From IMG/VR virus record IMGVR_UViG_3300030393_000004, positions 1-50,097 of that record: 50,097 bases of DNA; one strand, given 5' to 3'. Positions 33,545-41,014 of this stretch are shown here, piece by piece. The notes under the pieces are model-generated. The model ran no database searches and was not told where the DNA came from. It was given only the letters and a program-made list of their open reading frames with translations. This DNA is from a virus. Position numbers and translations under genes: made by a program. How positions within the stretch are numbered: the stretch's first letter is position 1; each line of letters opens with the position of its first letter.

Positions 33545-33566
33545 AGCCCTCGCGGGGAGGGCTTTT
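33545..33566 (+). terminator. Hairpin, plus-strand terminator-like
   Basis: AGCCCTC-gcggg-GAGGGCT with TTTT after it on the plus strand and no T-tract on the minus strand. It may limit antisense transcription into the accessory genes. Confidence 0.45.
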
Positions 33567-33569
33567 GTG

Positions 33570-33845
33570 TTATCTTGCGTGCATAAACCATTCGCACTGA
33601 GTTATTTCCTTTATGTTGTTCTCTATGCAAAACAATCTAATTTCATCATCATTGTGATAAAAACGCTTTGTCATATGAAGTCTTGAGTAGTAAGGGCAGG
33701 TCAAGATGTTACTTATCGATACTCTGGTTCTTTTTGGTTTAAGTAGAAATATCGACGACTTCATTACTACGTCAAAACTAACAACCTTGCATCTGTCGTC
33801 ACAGCTAACCGTGATATTGTCAATTGATAGCACTTTTAAACCCAT
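33570..33845 (-). CDS. Hypothetical 91-aa protein
   Basis: ATG at 33845 (GAGGGG upstream); a GTG at 33857 is also possible. Several Cys (CDDRCK, TCPYY, FCIEN, QCEW) and a basic middle. Not recognised; part of the accessory block between the Rha-nuclease gene and the N-like gene. Confidence 0.5.
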   Translation of the reverse strand: MGLKVLSIDNITVSCDDRCKVVSFDVVMKSSIFLLKPKRTRVSISNILTCPYYSRLHMTKRFYHNDDEIRLFCIENNIKEITQCEWFMHAR

Positions 33846-33847
33846 AC

Positions 33848-33931
33848 CTAAAACCACCCCTCTCTAATCGCCACATAAATCACAACACCCCAAAGCGTTG
33901 CGCTGAGTAATAATGTTTGTTTAGTTGGCAT
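33848..33931 (-). CDS. 27-aa membrane microprotein
   Basis: Excellent AAAGGAGG ribosome site; LLLSATLWGVVIYVAI is one short membrane helix. It overlaps the preceding gene's end by 11 nt. Plausible tiny membrane effector; unproven. Confidence 0.4.
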   Translation of the reverse strand: MPTKQTLLLSATLWGVVIYVAIREGWF

Positions 33932-34094
33932 TGATAGCCTCCTTTAAACCCAATGCGCGAGCGGCTGCCCCGCAGATCATTACTGCAAATACAATGTAAA
34001 CACCTGTAAGAAAGTAAGAGCTTTCAGCGATGAATGGAAGTGGCAAGAATGCTAAGAATGCCGCTAGTGCAAATTTAAATAGTTTAGTTTTCAC
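33921..34094 (-). CDS. Small two-helix membrane protein
   Basis: 57 aa with a GTG start and GGAGA upstream, overlapping the Rha-nuclease gene end by 11 nt. Two hydrophobic segments (FALAAFLAFLPLPFIA and TGVYIVFAVMICGAAA). Size and topology resemble class II holins; role unproven. Confidence 0.5.
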   Translation of the reverse strand: MKTKLFKFALAAFLAFLPLPFIAESSYFLTGVYIVFAVMICGAAARALGLKEAINAN

Positions 34095-34821
34095 TGTGCT
34101 TCTCCAATCTTGCGAATGTTACTGTTTCTGCGTAAGAGCGATCTTGATTATGAGTGTCAGTAGCTCCAATAAGGATAGCTCCGCGCTTATAGTTGTTGCT
34201 TTCAGCTATGACAGTTGCCTCTGCTGCATTCATACTATTAAGCGCAAGATAGGACATTATTAGAGACAATCCATAAATCTCAGAGCCTTTGCTGATCCGT
34301 ATTAAGTTTGGTGTTGCACCATCCCTGTCAGATATATGGTTAAAGATATCGCTCCATCTATCTTCGTCTTTTTTTGCGTGAGACTTACTAAAGTGCTGCT
34401 CTTCGTCATACTCGACAAATAAGCCCAAACCCTCAAGGTAAAAATCAACCCTATACCCACACACTGGAAATTGCCTAACTACATTAATGTGAGGCAAGAA
34501 CTCACAAAGCATCTTATAAAATATATCTTCGCTCCTAGTCCTCTTACTCCCAACCACTACGACATCAGAACCAAAGCTGTCCAGTATTATGGCTTTTTTC
34601 ACCCCAGATAAGGATCTGAATTCGGACAGCAGACTAAATCCGTCAAGATTCATCGTATATTGCTTGTAGACTCTACCCCTTGCGTTCTTGAACTCACCCA
34701 TCTCAAACAAATGGCTGTATTCCATATCTGATAATAATAGCCTTTTTACCTGGCGCATAATATCCTTGTGCTGGATATTGTAAATATCACTAATTTCTCT
34801 CGTGCTAATCTCAACTCTCAT
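34084..34821 (-). CDS. Rha-like regulator fused to a putative endonuclease domain
   Basis: 245 aa. Residues about 1-90 (TREISDIYNIQHKDIMRQVK, YKQYTMNLDGFSLL) match the phage Rha/pRha DNA-binding pattern. Residues about 96-195 look like a PD-(D/E)XK or Vsr-like nuclease: RVDFYLEGLGLFVEYDEEQHF (D126, E137, D139, H143) then KKDEDRWSDIFNHI. The gene sits alone behind a terminator with its own promoter and palindrome. A homing-type or regulatory nuclease is likely; the fusion is unusual. Confidence 0.65.
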   Translation of the reverse strand: MRVEISTREISDIYNIQHKDIMRQVKRLLLSDMEYSHLFEMGEFKNARGRVYKQYTMNLDGFSLLSEFRSLSGVKKAIILDSFGSDVVVVGSKRTRSEDIFYKMLCEFLPHINVVRQFPVCGYRVDFYLEGLGLFVEYDEEQHFSKSHAKKDEDRWSDIFNHISDRDGATPNLIRISKGSEIYGLSLIMSYLALNSMNAAEATVIAESNNYKRGAILIGATDTHNQDRSYAETVTFARLEKHSEN

Positions 34822-34846
34822 TTTACGACCCGTTGGTTTACCAGTG

Positions 34847-34871
34847 AATTAATATTAGCTCAATATTAATT
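34847..34871. promoter_or_regulatory. 10-bp-arm palindrome over a promoter (operator)
   Basis: AATTAATATT-agctc-AATATTAATT, perfect arms, covering the -10 box and part of the spacer of the promoter at 34852-34880. A likely autoregulatory operator for the Rha-like product. Confidence 0.6.
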
Positions 34872-34880
34872 TCCGATCAA
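34852..34880 (-). promoter_or_regulatory. Promoter of the Rha-nuclease gene
   Basis: Minus strand -35 TTGATC (34875-34880), 17-nt spacer, -10 TAATAT (34852-34857). Confidence 0.6.
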
Positions 34881-34888
34881 GAGAAAAT

Positions 34889-34909
34889 AAAAAAGAGGCC
34901 GAAGCCCCT
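34889..34909 (-). terminator. Terminator after the tape measure gene
   Basis: AGGGGC-TTCG-GCCTCT (one G-U pair, UUCG tetraloop) followed by six T on the minus strand. It stops late transcription before the Rha-nuclease block, so the remaining tail genes need read-through or the downstream promoter. Confidence 0.75.
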
Positions 34910-34952
34910 TTATTTTAATTTTGGTTTGACTCAGCCAGTGGCTGTGTGAAAT

Positions 34953-36515
34953 TTAATTACCAGTGTTAATCAGATTAATGCGTGGTGATTGCATCGGACT
35001 TGATACCGTTGCGCCATTCTGACCAGTCACGTTAATATCAAACGTTTCTCTATTCTCGTTAATAGATCGGCTTATTCGCTCTTGTGGTGTGACCACGTTG
35101 TTTGTGTCTATGGTCATTGAGCGACTTACTTCTGTGTCGGTATCGTCACCAAAGCCAAAGAAGTCTTTAGCTGCATTAACTTTCCCCATCACTGCGCCAA
35201 CTGTTGATTGATACATATCAGCAATGCCGCCGAACAGGTTGCTAAAGTAATTGGTAACACCATCCCACTGAGATTTTACAAATTCCATTGGCGACCAATC
35301 AAACATTGATTTAACCATCTGTACGCCAATATTGAAAGTCGTGGTTATGTCGCCCCATAGCGAACTAAACCAATCGCTTATTGACCCCCAGTTGTCGTAT
35401 ATGTATTTAACTGCGAAACCTAACCCAACAATGGCAGCGGTAATACCTGCGATTACCCAAACGATCGGGTTGGCTGCCATTACTAAGTTGAATACTGTCA
35501 CTAATCCAATCACAACTTTAAGAGCTACTGATAAACCAGTAAAAGACGCTACTGCTATTCCTATCCACTTAGCATATGTGATAAACTTCTCGAAATTAGC
35601 GCCAAGGTTGAGAATAAAAGTAGAAGCCTGATCCGCATGTTCTGAAAAACTTCCAATCTTATCTGCTAGGACTTCAAAGAAATCATCAAGACCAATCTGG
35701 ATCACCTCTTTATTAGCAACTAAGAAGTCGTTAAATTTTCCAATCAGTGGTGATAAGTGCAATCCAATTAGGCCGCTTATCTCTTTTCCGATGCTTCCAA
35801 ATATTGTTTCTGTTTTGCTCAGCTCGTTAACGTATTTAGATGCACCCTCTCTTCCTTTCTCAGTAAAGAAGTTCAGCTTTCTGTATTCATCAATGACACC
35901 ACCAAGACCTTTTTCTTGCTCTCGTAAAAGACCTACGATTTTATTACCTTCCGATCCAAATAAAATATCTGCGGCCGCACTAGCCTCAGTGGCTGACTCC
36001 ATAGCTAGCAAAGTTTCAGTTATCTTTTTAAACTGGTCTTCTGGAGATAGTTTTTTGATGTCATTGAATTGAAGCCCCATGATCCCAAGGCTTTCAGTAA
36101 CCTTTGTGATCTCTTCTAGCCCAGCACTCTCCCCGAAGGCATTCCGCATCTCCTCCGCGAGATCGAGAACATTCTCAGCTCCAAGCCCTGTACCTTTTAA
36201 GGCATGAGTGATCGACTCAACTGTTTCTGCTGATAACTCTTGCGCCTTGATTAGCTTTTGGGTTTCTACGGTTTGTTTGTTGATCGCTGTTGAGCCAGCT
36301 AGCGCGGCGGTTGTGATAACGCCTAGGCCGATAACTGCTTTTTTACCTGCGTCAAACAATGAGGATGTGACTCGCTCGGTAGCTGCATCGACTTTTCTAA
36401 GTCCTGCCTCTGCCGATTCGGTCATTTTGCTTATAGACGCACTCATTTTTCTAACAGGGCGGGTCATGCGATCCACGCCCTTAAAAACGGTACTTATGGT
36501 ATATTTCGAGGCCAT
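34953..36515 (-). CDS. Tail tape measure protein
   Basis: 520 aa. FKGVDRMTRPVRKMSASISKM start, LKGTGLGAENVLDLAEEMRNAFGES and the ADILFGSEG-type segment are the Mu gp42-like tape measure pattern. Membrane-like helices at about 310-370 (ASFTGLSVALKVVIGLVTVF, IVWVIAGITAAIVGLGFAV) may insert on ejection. It sets tail length; the short length predicts a short contractile tail. Confidence 0.92.
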   Translation of the reverse strand: MASKYTISTVFKGVDRMTRPVRKMSASISKMTESAEAGLRKVDAATERVTSSLFDAGKKAVIGLGVITTAALAGSTAINKQTVETQKLIKAQELSAETVESITHALKGTGLGAENVLDLAEEMRNAFGESAGLEEITKVTESLGIMGLQFNDIKKLSPEDQFKKITETLLAMESATEASAAADILFGSEGNKIVGLLREQEKGLGGVIDEYRKLNFFTEKGREGASKYVNELSKTETIFGSIGKEISGLIGLHLSPLIGKFNDFLVANKEVIQIGLDDFFEVLADKIGSFSEHADQASTFILNLGANFEKFITYAKWIGIAVASFTGLSVALKVVIGLVTVFNLVMAANPIVWVIAGITAAIVGLGFAVKYIYDNWGSISDWFSSLWGDITTTFNIGVQMVKSMFDWSPMEFVKSQWDGVTNYFSNLFGGIADMYQSTVGAVMGKVNAAKDFFGFGDDTDTEVSRSMTIDTNNVVTPQERISRSINENRETFDINVTGQNGATVSSPMQSPRINLINTGN

Positions 36516-36757
36516 TACTTATTCCTTTCTTTCTGAAATTGCATCAGTTCAGGCACAAGTAAATCGTAGTAGAAACGCAGCTCTTGAATGGTTATTTCTG
36601 TTGGCCTTGGCGCGTTTGCAAAGTCTCTAGCTACTTGTGCATACATAGTAGTGTATATGTTAGCACGAGTGTTGGGATCTATGCGTTTACCAAAGTGCAA
36701 GCGATTAGGGAGTCGCTGCAACTCCCCACCGCTTACGACTCGAACCGTTGTTAAGCC
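36515..36757 (-). CDS. Frameshift extension of the tail assembly chaperone
   Basis: 80 codons in the -1 frame relative to the gp41-like gene, open from the slip site with no stop: GLTTVRVVSGGELQRLPNR, then RANIYTTMYAQVARDFANAP and IQELRFYYDLLVPELM. It has no good independent start (only a TTG at 36721), so it is best read as the T part of a G/GT-type fusion (137 + 80 residues, about 217 aa) that wraps the tape measure during tail assembly. Confidence 0.75.
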   Translation of the reverse strand, partial: GLTTVRVVSGGELQRLPNRLHFGKRIDPNTRANIYTTMYAQVARDFANAPRPTEITIQELRFYYDLLVPELMQFQKERNK

Positions 36758-37167
36758 AAAAAAAGCAGCGCGAACTCTTTAAGGATTTTTAAGTCAGAGT
36801 TAGGCAGTCGGTTGATCTGAACGTATGGAACGCCAACCATGCCAGCAATAAACATCATGAGCTTTTTCATGTCTTGGTTTTTGCCGCCTTTATCCATCAT
36901 TTCCCAAGCCGTGCCACCTGGCTCTGTAATGGTGATGGTTTTCTCATCGTCGCTGATTGGCTTTTTAAGCGTTAGAACGTACGAATCACCATCAACGATA
37001 GCGCGACCAGTCATGATTGGCTTAGCAAGCGTGCGAAGCTTGTCTTTGAAGTCTTTCGCGTCATCTTCAAGCATTGAATCAACATCGGTGTCGATGTCCA
37101 TTGCATCTAGAAGGGTGATTAGTTCAGCCTCTGCGGCCTCTTGTGGGATAGAGATTTTTTTAGTCAT
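36751..37167 (-). CDS. Tail assembly chaperone, Mu gp41-like
   Basis: 138 aa from the ATG at 37167 (AGGA upstream). RTLAKPIMTGRAIVDGDSYVLTLKKPI and PGGTAWEMMDKGG, MFIAGMVGVPYVQINRLPNSDLKILKEFALLF match the gp41/tail chaperone family. The slippery heptamer T_TTT_TTG lies at its very end (36757-36763), two codons before the stop, giving the fused product. Confidence 0.85.
   Translation of the reverse strand: MTKKISIPQEAAEAELITLLDAMDIDTDVDSMLEDDAKDFKDKLRTLAKPIMTGRAIVDGDSYVLTLKKPISDDEKTITITEPGGTAWEMMDKGGKNQDMKKLMMFIAGMVGVPYVQINRLPNSDLKILKEFALLFLA
36757..36763 (-). other. Programmed -1 frameshift slippery site
   Basis: Minus strand T_TTT_TTG within CTT TTT TTG GCT TAA. It follows the X_XXY_YYZ rule in the zero frame and is in phase with the open -1 frame downstream; the zero-frame stop follows after one more codon. 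Confidence 0.75.
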
Positions 37168-37172
37168 TGGAA

Positions 37173-37367
37173 TTAGTCCTGTGGTGAAATTAGTTTTGAA
37201 AGTTCTTTTGCGATGTCTTGAGTTGCAGTTCGAACTGGACATTTAGTTGCAGCTCCAGCCACACGCGGTGCGCCATTCAAAGCTTCAAGAGCGTTGGACA
37301 TCGCATAAATTAATTCGATTTTTTCTTGGTGCGGTACGTTTTGTTTTTTGCATTCTTTATTACACAT
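37173..37367 (-). CDS. Hypothetical 64-aa protein
   Basis: ATG at 37367 with AGGA upstream. MCNKECKKQNVPHQEKIELIY, then a helix (MSNALEALNGA) and ATKCPVRTATQDIAKELSKLI. Lies before the tail chaperone, at the start of a tail transcript driven by the promoter at 37437. Function unknown. Confidence 0.55.
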   Translation of the reverse strand: MCNKECKKQNVPHQEKIELIYAMSNALEALNGAPRVAGAATKCPVRTATQDIAKELSKLISPQD

Positions 37368-37386
37368 AATATTTAGTCCTGTTAAG

Positions 37387-37430
37387 GCTCCCCACCACAA
37401 TGGCTAAAGGTACAGGACAGACCGGGGAGC
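37387..37430 (-). other. Leader inverted repeat
   Basis: GCTCCCC (37387-37393) and GGGGAGC (37424-37430), 7-bp perfect arms with a 30-nt loop, at the 5-prime end of the transcript starting near 37430. May be an attenuator or an mRNA stability hairpin. Confidence 0.4.
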
Positions 37431-37436
37431 ACGTTA

Positions 37437-37465
37437 AGTATAACCACTTCAAAATAATTAAACAA
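37437..37465 (-). promoter_or_regulatory. Leftward tail-operon promoter
   Basis: Minus strand -35 TTGTTT (37460-37465), 17-nt spacer, -10 TATACT (37437-37442). Confidence 0.6.
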
Positions 37466-37470
37466 ATGAC

Positions 37471-37499
37471 TTGATTTTAACCGATTCAGTGGCTAAGAT
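37471..37499 (+). promoter_or_regulatory. Promoter of the plus-strand regulator cassette
   Basis: -35 TTGATT (37471-37476), 17-nt spacer, -10 TAAGAT (37494-37499). Back to back with the leftward tail promoter, so binding at one can affect the other. Confidence 0.6.
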
Positions 37500-37527
37500 T
37501 AATTCAACTTAAACAGGAAGGAATATT

Positions 37528-37743
37528 ATGAAATTTACCGACACACCCACAACCACGCTTGATGAGTTGCTTGAGTTTACGCATGGCAATAAATCACATG
37601 CGGCCACTAAGATTGGCATTACTCGCACAACCCTGCGTAATTACATCGCTAAGAAAGACAAGGTTTTACTGGTGAAAATTGATGGCAAGCTAGTGCCATT
37701 TGTTGCTGACCGCCGTCAAGGTGCGCATAAGAAGGCTAGTTGA
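37528..37743 (+). CDS. NinH/Fis-like helix-turn-helix protein
   Basis: 71 aa. LDELLEFTHGNKSHAATKIG then ITRTTLRNYIAKKDK is an HTH like lambda NinH, followed by KVLLVKIDGKLVPFV. Ribosome leader TTAAACAGGAAGGA. It leads a four-to-five-gene plus-strand cassette inside the tail operon and lies right beside the leftward tail promoter; a regulatory role at that promoter is plausible. Confidence 0.6.
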   Translation: MKFTDTPTTTLDELLEFTHGNKSHAATKIGITRTTLRNYIAKKDKVLLVKIDGKLVPFVADRRQGAHKKAS

Positions 37744-37745
37744 CC

Positions 37746-37931
37746 ATGCAATCACCAAACTACTCAAGGAACGCGCACAAGGCAGCGCAAGCAGAAAGGC
37801 AACACGACTACCCTATGGCTGTTGTGTTTTGGCAAAAGGCAGCAAAGAGCGAATGCAGCGACAAACAACGTCATTGGGCTGAGTGTCGCTGTCAGCACTG
37901 TAATAGATTTGTAGGGGATTGGGATGTTTAA
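37746..37931 (+). CDS. ANR-family small regulator
   Basis: 61 aa. NYSRNAHKAAQAERQHDYP, then MAVVFWQKAAK, then RHWAECRCQHC is the ANR pattern (AraC negative regulator family: A..AA..ER.GDY..A...W.KA......WAE.R...C). Known members (Aar of enteroaggregative E. coli) bind AraC-type activators and suppress them. A phage copy may rewire host virulence or stress regulation. Confidence 0.65.
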   Translation: MQSPNYSRNAHKAAQAERQHDYPMAVVFWQKAAKSECSDKQRHWAECRCQHCNRFVGDWDV

Positions 37932-38088
37932 TCAAGCAAGCAACTACGACAAATGGATCAACCAAAACAAAGAACGACTAATCGACGCGTGGGAAGTTGG
38001 TTTTCTAGGTGAAACGCCAATCACTGCCGACACCTATGAAGACTTTGTTCTGGCTCAATGGGAATCCAAATGCCAAGACCAAAAATAA
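37924..38088 (+). CDS. Hypothetical 54-aa protein
   Basis: Begins MFNQASNYDKWINQNKERL, acidic, helical. It overlaps the ANR gene by 8 nt and the next gene by 19 nt. Function unknown. Confidence 0.5.
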   Translation: MFNQASNYDKWINQNKERLIDAWEVGFLGETPITADTYEDFVLAQWESKCQDQK

Positions 38089-38264
38089 ACAAGTGTCGCG
38101 ATTGCTGGACACCTTCAGAAACCGACTATCTTGGTTTGTGTGAAGCGTGTGCCGGCGATCCTATTATCGTTAACGAGAAAATCAGAGCCGCGCAAGTCAC
38201 TAAAGAAATTAGAGATGGGTTGCCGGGGTTTTATAGAGAACTTAAACAGGAAGGGAAGAAGTGA
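38070..38264 (+). CDS. Small zinc-finger-like protein
   Basis: 64 aa. CRDCWTPSETDYLGLCEAC supplies two CxxC pairs for a zinc ribbon; the C-terminus is helical (GFYRELKQEGKK). Start chosen at 38070 with GGGA upstream; 38058 is possible. Function unknown. Confidence 0.55.
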   Translation: MPRPKINKCRDCWTPSETDYLGLCEACAGDPIIVNEKIRAAQVTKEIRDGLPGFYRELKQEGKK

Positions 38265-38452
38265 GAGGTTCAGATATCTACGAAGGCAGCGAAGTTATGA
38301 TAATGACTGGTAAGCTAACATCATTCTACGGCCATGTTATTTCAATAAAACACTACCAATCCAAGCCAGACAAAGCATGGGTTGAAACTCTAGATGAGAA
38401 AAATGAAAGAACATTCAGGTGGTATAACTTATCAAATCTGCTAAAAACATAA
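38261..38452 (+). CDS. KOW-like small protein
   Basis: 63 aa with a GTG start in a GTGA overlap and AGGAAGGGAAG upstream. GSEVMIMTGKLTSFYGHVIS followed by KAWVETLDEKNER and WYNLSNL fits a short KOW/SH3-like beta barrel. Function unknown. Confidence 0.5.
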   Translation: MRGSDIYEGSEVMIMTGKLTSFYGHVISIKHYQSKPDKAWVETLDEKNERTFRWYNLSNLLKT

Positions 38453-38458
38453 ACAAAA

Positions 38459-38480
38459 AAACCCCTCAATCGAGGGGTTT
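38459..38480. terminator. Bidirectional terminator
   Basis: AAACCCCTC-aatc-GAGGGGTTT, 9-bp stem, T-rich on both strands, where the regulator cassette meets the tail tube gene. Confidence 0.8.
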
Positions 38481-38491
38481 ATCATTCCTAC

Positions 38492-38869
38492 TTATTGCTT
38501 TTGGAACCGGCCGGGGCCTTCCAATGTCAACGGCGCAGTACCATTCATCGAGCTCACTTCAATATCGCCCGTGATGTTACCTTGACCCGCTCGCACTGTA
38601 CCATCTGAATAAACCGCTTTCATTGGCACGAATCGACCACCATCTGCAATATTCTGCAAGAACTCTTGATCGTCATTGTCGTCATCAATAGCAAAGTTGA
38701 TGCCTGAAAACTTCCAGCCTGTAACCGTTTGAATCAAGCGACCACTAATGCCGTCACCGTTCGCACTAAACTCGTTACTCTTACCGCCTAGCATGGTGTT
38801 ACCGTCTGCATCAGCTGCGCATTTAAAGCTGCGGCCATTCACCGCAAATTCTACTAATGAACCTGGCAT
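38492..38869 (-). CDS. Tail tube protein
   Basis: 125 aa. GRSFKCAADADGNTMLGGKSNEFSAN, GISGRLIQTVTGWKFSGINFAIDDDNDDQEFLQNIADGG and ITGDIEVSSMNGTAPLTLEGPG match the Mu M/gp40 tail tube family. Forms the inner tube. Confidence 0.92.
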   Translation of the reverse strand: MPGSLVEFAVNGRSFKCAADADGNTMLGGKSNEFSANGDGISGRLIQTVTGWKFSGINFAIDDDNDDQEFLQNIADGGRFVPMKAVYSDGTVRAGQGNITGDIEVSSMNGTAPLTLEGPGRFQKQ

Positions 38870-38870
38870 A

Positions 38871-40331
38871 TTATGCGCCTCCTAAGTAAAAGCCGAATGT
38901 TAGATCAGCTGAATGAATGTCCCAGTTACCGGAAAGTTTTGGAGGATAAGCAGTGTTCACTCGATTCGGGTTAGAACCGTCAATCGATGCAAATGTGTTT
39001 TTCTTCGTAAATTCAGGATCGGAGATAATAGCTGCATTTGCTAAGTTATCCGTCATTACAGCAAGTGCCGCTACTGCGTCACTAGGCTTGCGTGCGTTCG
39101 GGTTAGTGCTTACTTGGAAATCAGGAATAAGTGGCGCTTTCTTCCATTCGGGTTGGTCAAAAATCAAATCCATATTGTATATGATATTTTGCAACTTAAC
39201 GATGTAAATAATCTTGCCGTACTCTGGATCTGGCTTGCCATCTGGGTGATAGAAAGTCAGTGAGTTATCAAGCTTAATCACACCATCTTCGATTTGCGTT
39301 GAAGATACGCCAGCCTTCCAAGCTAAATCACGCTCGTCGTAGTTCCATTGCTCGCCATCTTTGCCGTTAACCACAGTATCAAGGGTCATGCCACGGTATT
39401 CAGTTGCTGGATCTTCGTTTGCTTGCTTAGCGATTCGAGCTGCTGCGCGAGCTGCAATAATCCAAGGTGCTGAAGGTGAGCCAGGGCAAGGGATAACTGC
39501 GTTGGTGCGGTCTGTCTTGCGTCCGTCTGTGTACGTCTTCAAAACCGTTTCGTCAGTCTCGTTAGTGCCGTACAAAGCAAATAAAGGCTTACGTACTAAC
39601 TGGCCCCAACGACCTTCGTTAAACGTGCTCAGTGCGTCATGCGCTGCCGTGCCAAGTTGGTTAACAATGATGGTTTCCCATACGTTACCTACCTGAGCTG
39701 TTGCACCGTCGATTGAAGGATCAACCAAACCGCCCGTCATTTCCGTTGTCGCGAACGTTACACCTTGAGGTGTGCCAAGCACTTCAACAACCAAGTCGTT
39801 GCCCGTCGTGCCTTTATGCTTCGCTGTGATTGTGACTTTGGTTGTTTCGTCAGTCGCGATAACTGGCATATCAAGATTGCCGTTGATTGCCGTAACAATC
39901 TTTGGAATGATGTCTGCTGGTACTTCATCTTTCAGCGCGGTAAACGCATTAGAAGTTACACCACCGACACGCACGAAGTATTGTGCCGCTACGGTTTGCG
40001 TACCAGTTGGAGTAATATCAGCCGCAGCTTGAACGCCACTCGCTTCATTTGGTAGCGGGTAAACAGTTACGCCAGCACCAAGAGCACCGTCACCACTGTC
40101 TGGAAAAATCTGTTTAGCGATCAAGTGAGCTGGAGAACCAAAGCCCATTGTTTCAGCCACATCTAAGCTTGATGTGATCTCAAACTTGTCCGTTGAGTAT
40201 GTCGCCGCTTCACTACCCTGTGCGAAAATAGCAATTCGCTGCTGCAAAAGGTAAACCGCGCCGACGTTGAAGTTTTTGTATTGCGTATCAATGCCGACAG
40301 CACTTGCTCGCAATGAATTTGGTAATGTCAT
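38871..40331 (-). CDS. Tail sheath protein
   Basis: 486 aa. FNVGAVYLLQQRIAIFAQG, KIVTAINGNLDMPVIAT, the long beta domain, and the C-terminal region with ERDLAWKAGVSSTQIEDGVIKLDNSLTFYHPDGKPDPEYGKI, then IYIVKLQNIIYNMDLIFDQPEW, match Mu L/gp39 sheath. Contracts during DNA injection. Confirms a contractile tail. Confidence 0.93.
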   Translation of the reverse strand: MTLPNSLRASAVGIDTQYKNFNVGAVYLLQQRIAIFAQGSEAATYSTDKFEITSSLDVAETMGFGSPAHLIAKQIFPDSGDGALGAGVTVYPLPNEASGVQAAADITPTGTQTVAAQYFVRVGGVTSNAFTALKDEVPADIIPKIVTAINGNLDMPVIATDETTKVTITAKHKGTTGNDLVVEVLGTPQGVTFATTEMTGGLVDPSIDGATAQVGNVWETIIVNQLGTAAHDALSTFNEGRWGQLVRKPLFALYGTNETDETVLKTYTDGRKTDRTNAVIPCPGSPSAPWIIAARAAARIAKQANEDPATEYRGMTLDTVVNGKDGEQWNYDERDLAWKAGVSSTQIEDGVIKLDNSLTFYHPDGKPDPEYGKIIYIVKLQNIIYNMDLIFDQPEWKKAPLIPDFQVSTNPNARKPSDAVAALAVMTDNLANAAIISDPEFTKKNTFASIDGSNPNRVNTAYPPKLSGNWDIHSADLTFGFYLGGA

Positions 40332-40345
40332 TTGTTACCTCGTTA

Positions 40346-41014
40346 TTATGTGTAATCGTATTCGCACGTTGTGTAAATCTCACCGCTATCACCGCGCTCA
40401 ACGTCAATCACTATCCCTTCTAGCTCCACACCCTCGTTAATAACTGGTGTGTCGATCACGTTGCACTGCAAAGAAATTCGCTTTACAACGACTGGGCCCA
40501 ATTGACGCGAATCAAAGTCCGGCTCGAAATACTGCTCACCTGTAATATTAACAGAATTTACCAACTTGCGATCGAGCTGCAAATTATTGTTGATGTCGGC
40601 TTTCAGTATCTTGTTAACTAGGTTGGCAACGCGTCGACAATCTTGTGAAGCGTCTAAATCTGCAGGTCTGTGTCCGTCGACGGTTTGTTCTGCGCGGCCA
40701 ATGCCGAAACAGTCAATATTCAGAGTCAATAGCTTTTGCTGCTTGCCGTGGTTTGCACTTACGCCCATCTGCTTAGAATCATCAGATTCCTTAATGCTAA
40801 TGACGGGAGTTGTGTTGTCTTTCATGTTGTCGAACGGGTTGAACCTATCCGCAAAGACACGCAACTTGTACAATTCTGGATCTTTACCACCGGCCAATGC
40901 GAGCGCTTGCTGATTGGCTGACTCATTAATGAGTATTTCGCCAACCTTATCAATCACAATCTGAATTGTGTTTTCACTAAGGTCAATTAATCCCGGTATT
41001 ACATCAGTAGCCAT
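40346..41014 (-). CDS. Putative tail terminator / head-tail connector
   Basis: 222 aa. Between the FII-like connector and the sheath, the usual place of the tail terminator (lambda U / Mu gp37-38 region). Segments such as KQQKLLTLNIDCFGIG, ASQDCRRVANLVNKIL and LGPVVVKRISLQCNV form an alpha/beta layout compatible with that role, but no exact family was recognised. Confidence 0.6.
   Translation of the reverse strand: MATDVIPGLIDLSENTIQIVIDKVGEILINESANQQALALAGGKDPELYKLRVFADRFNPFDNMKDNTTPVISIKESDDSKQMGVSANHGKQQKLLTLNIDCFGIGRAEQTVDGHRPADLDASQDCRRVANLVNKILKADINNNLQLDRKLVNSVNITGEQYFEPDFDSRQLGPVVVKRISLQCNVIDTPVINEGVELEGIVIDVERGDSGEIYTTCEYDYT

Noticed and set aside
36515-36721. A separate 68-aa gene after the tail chaperone
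   Set aside because: Only a TTG start with no ribosome site; the frame is open back to a slippery site, so it is better explained as a frameshift extension.
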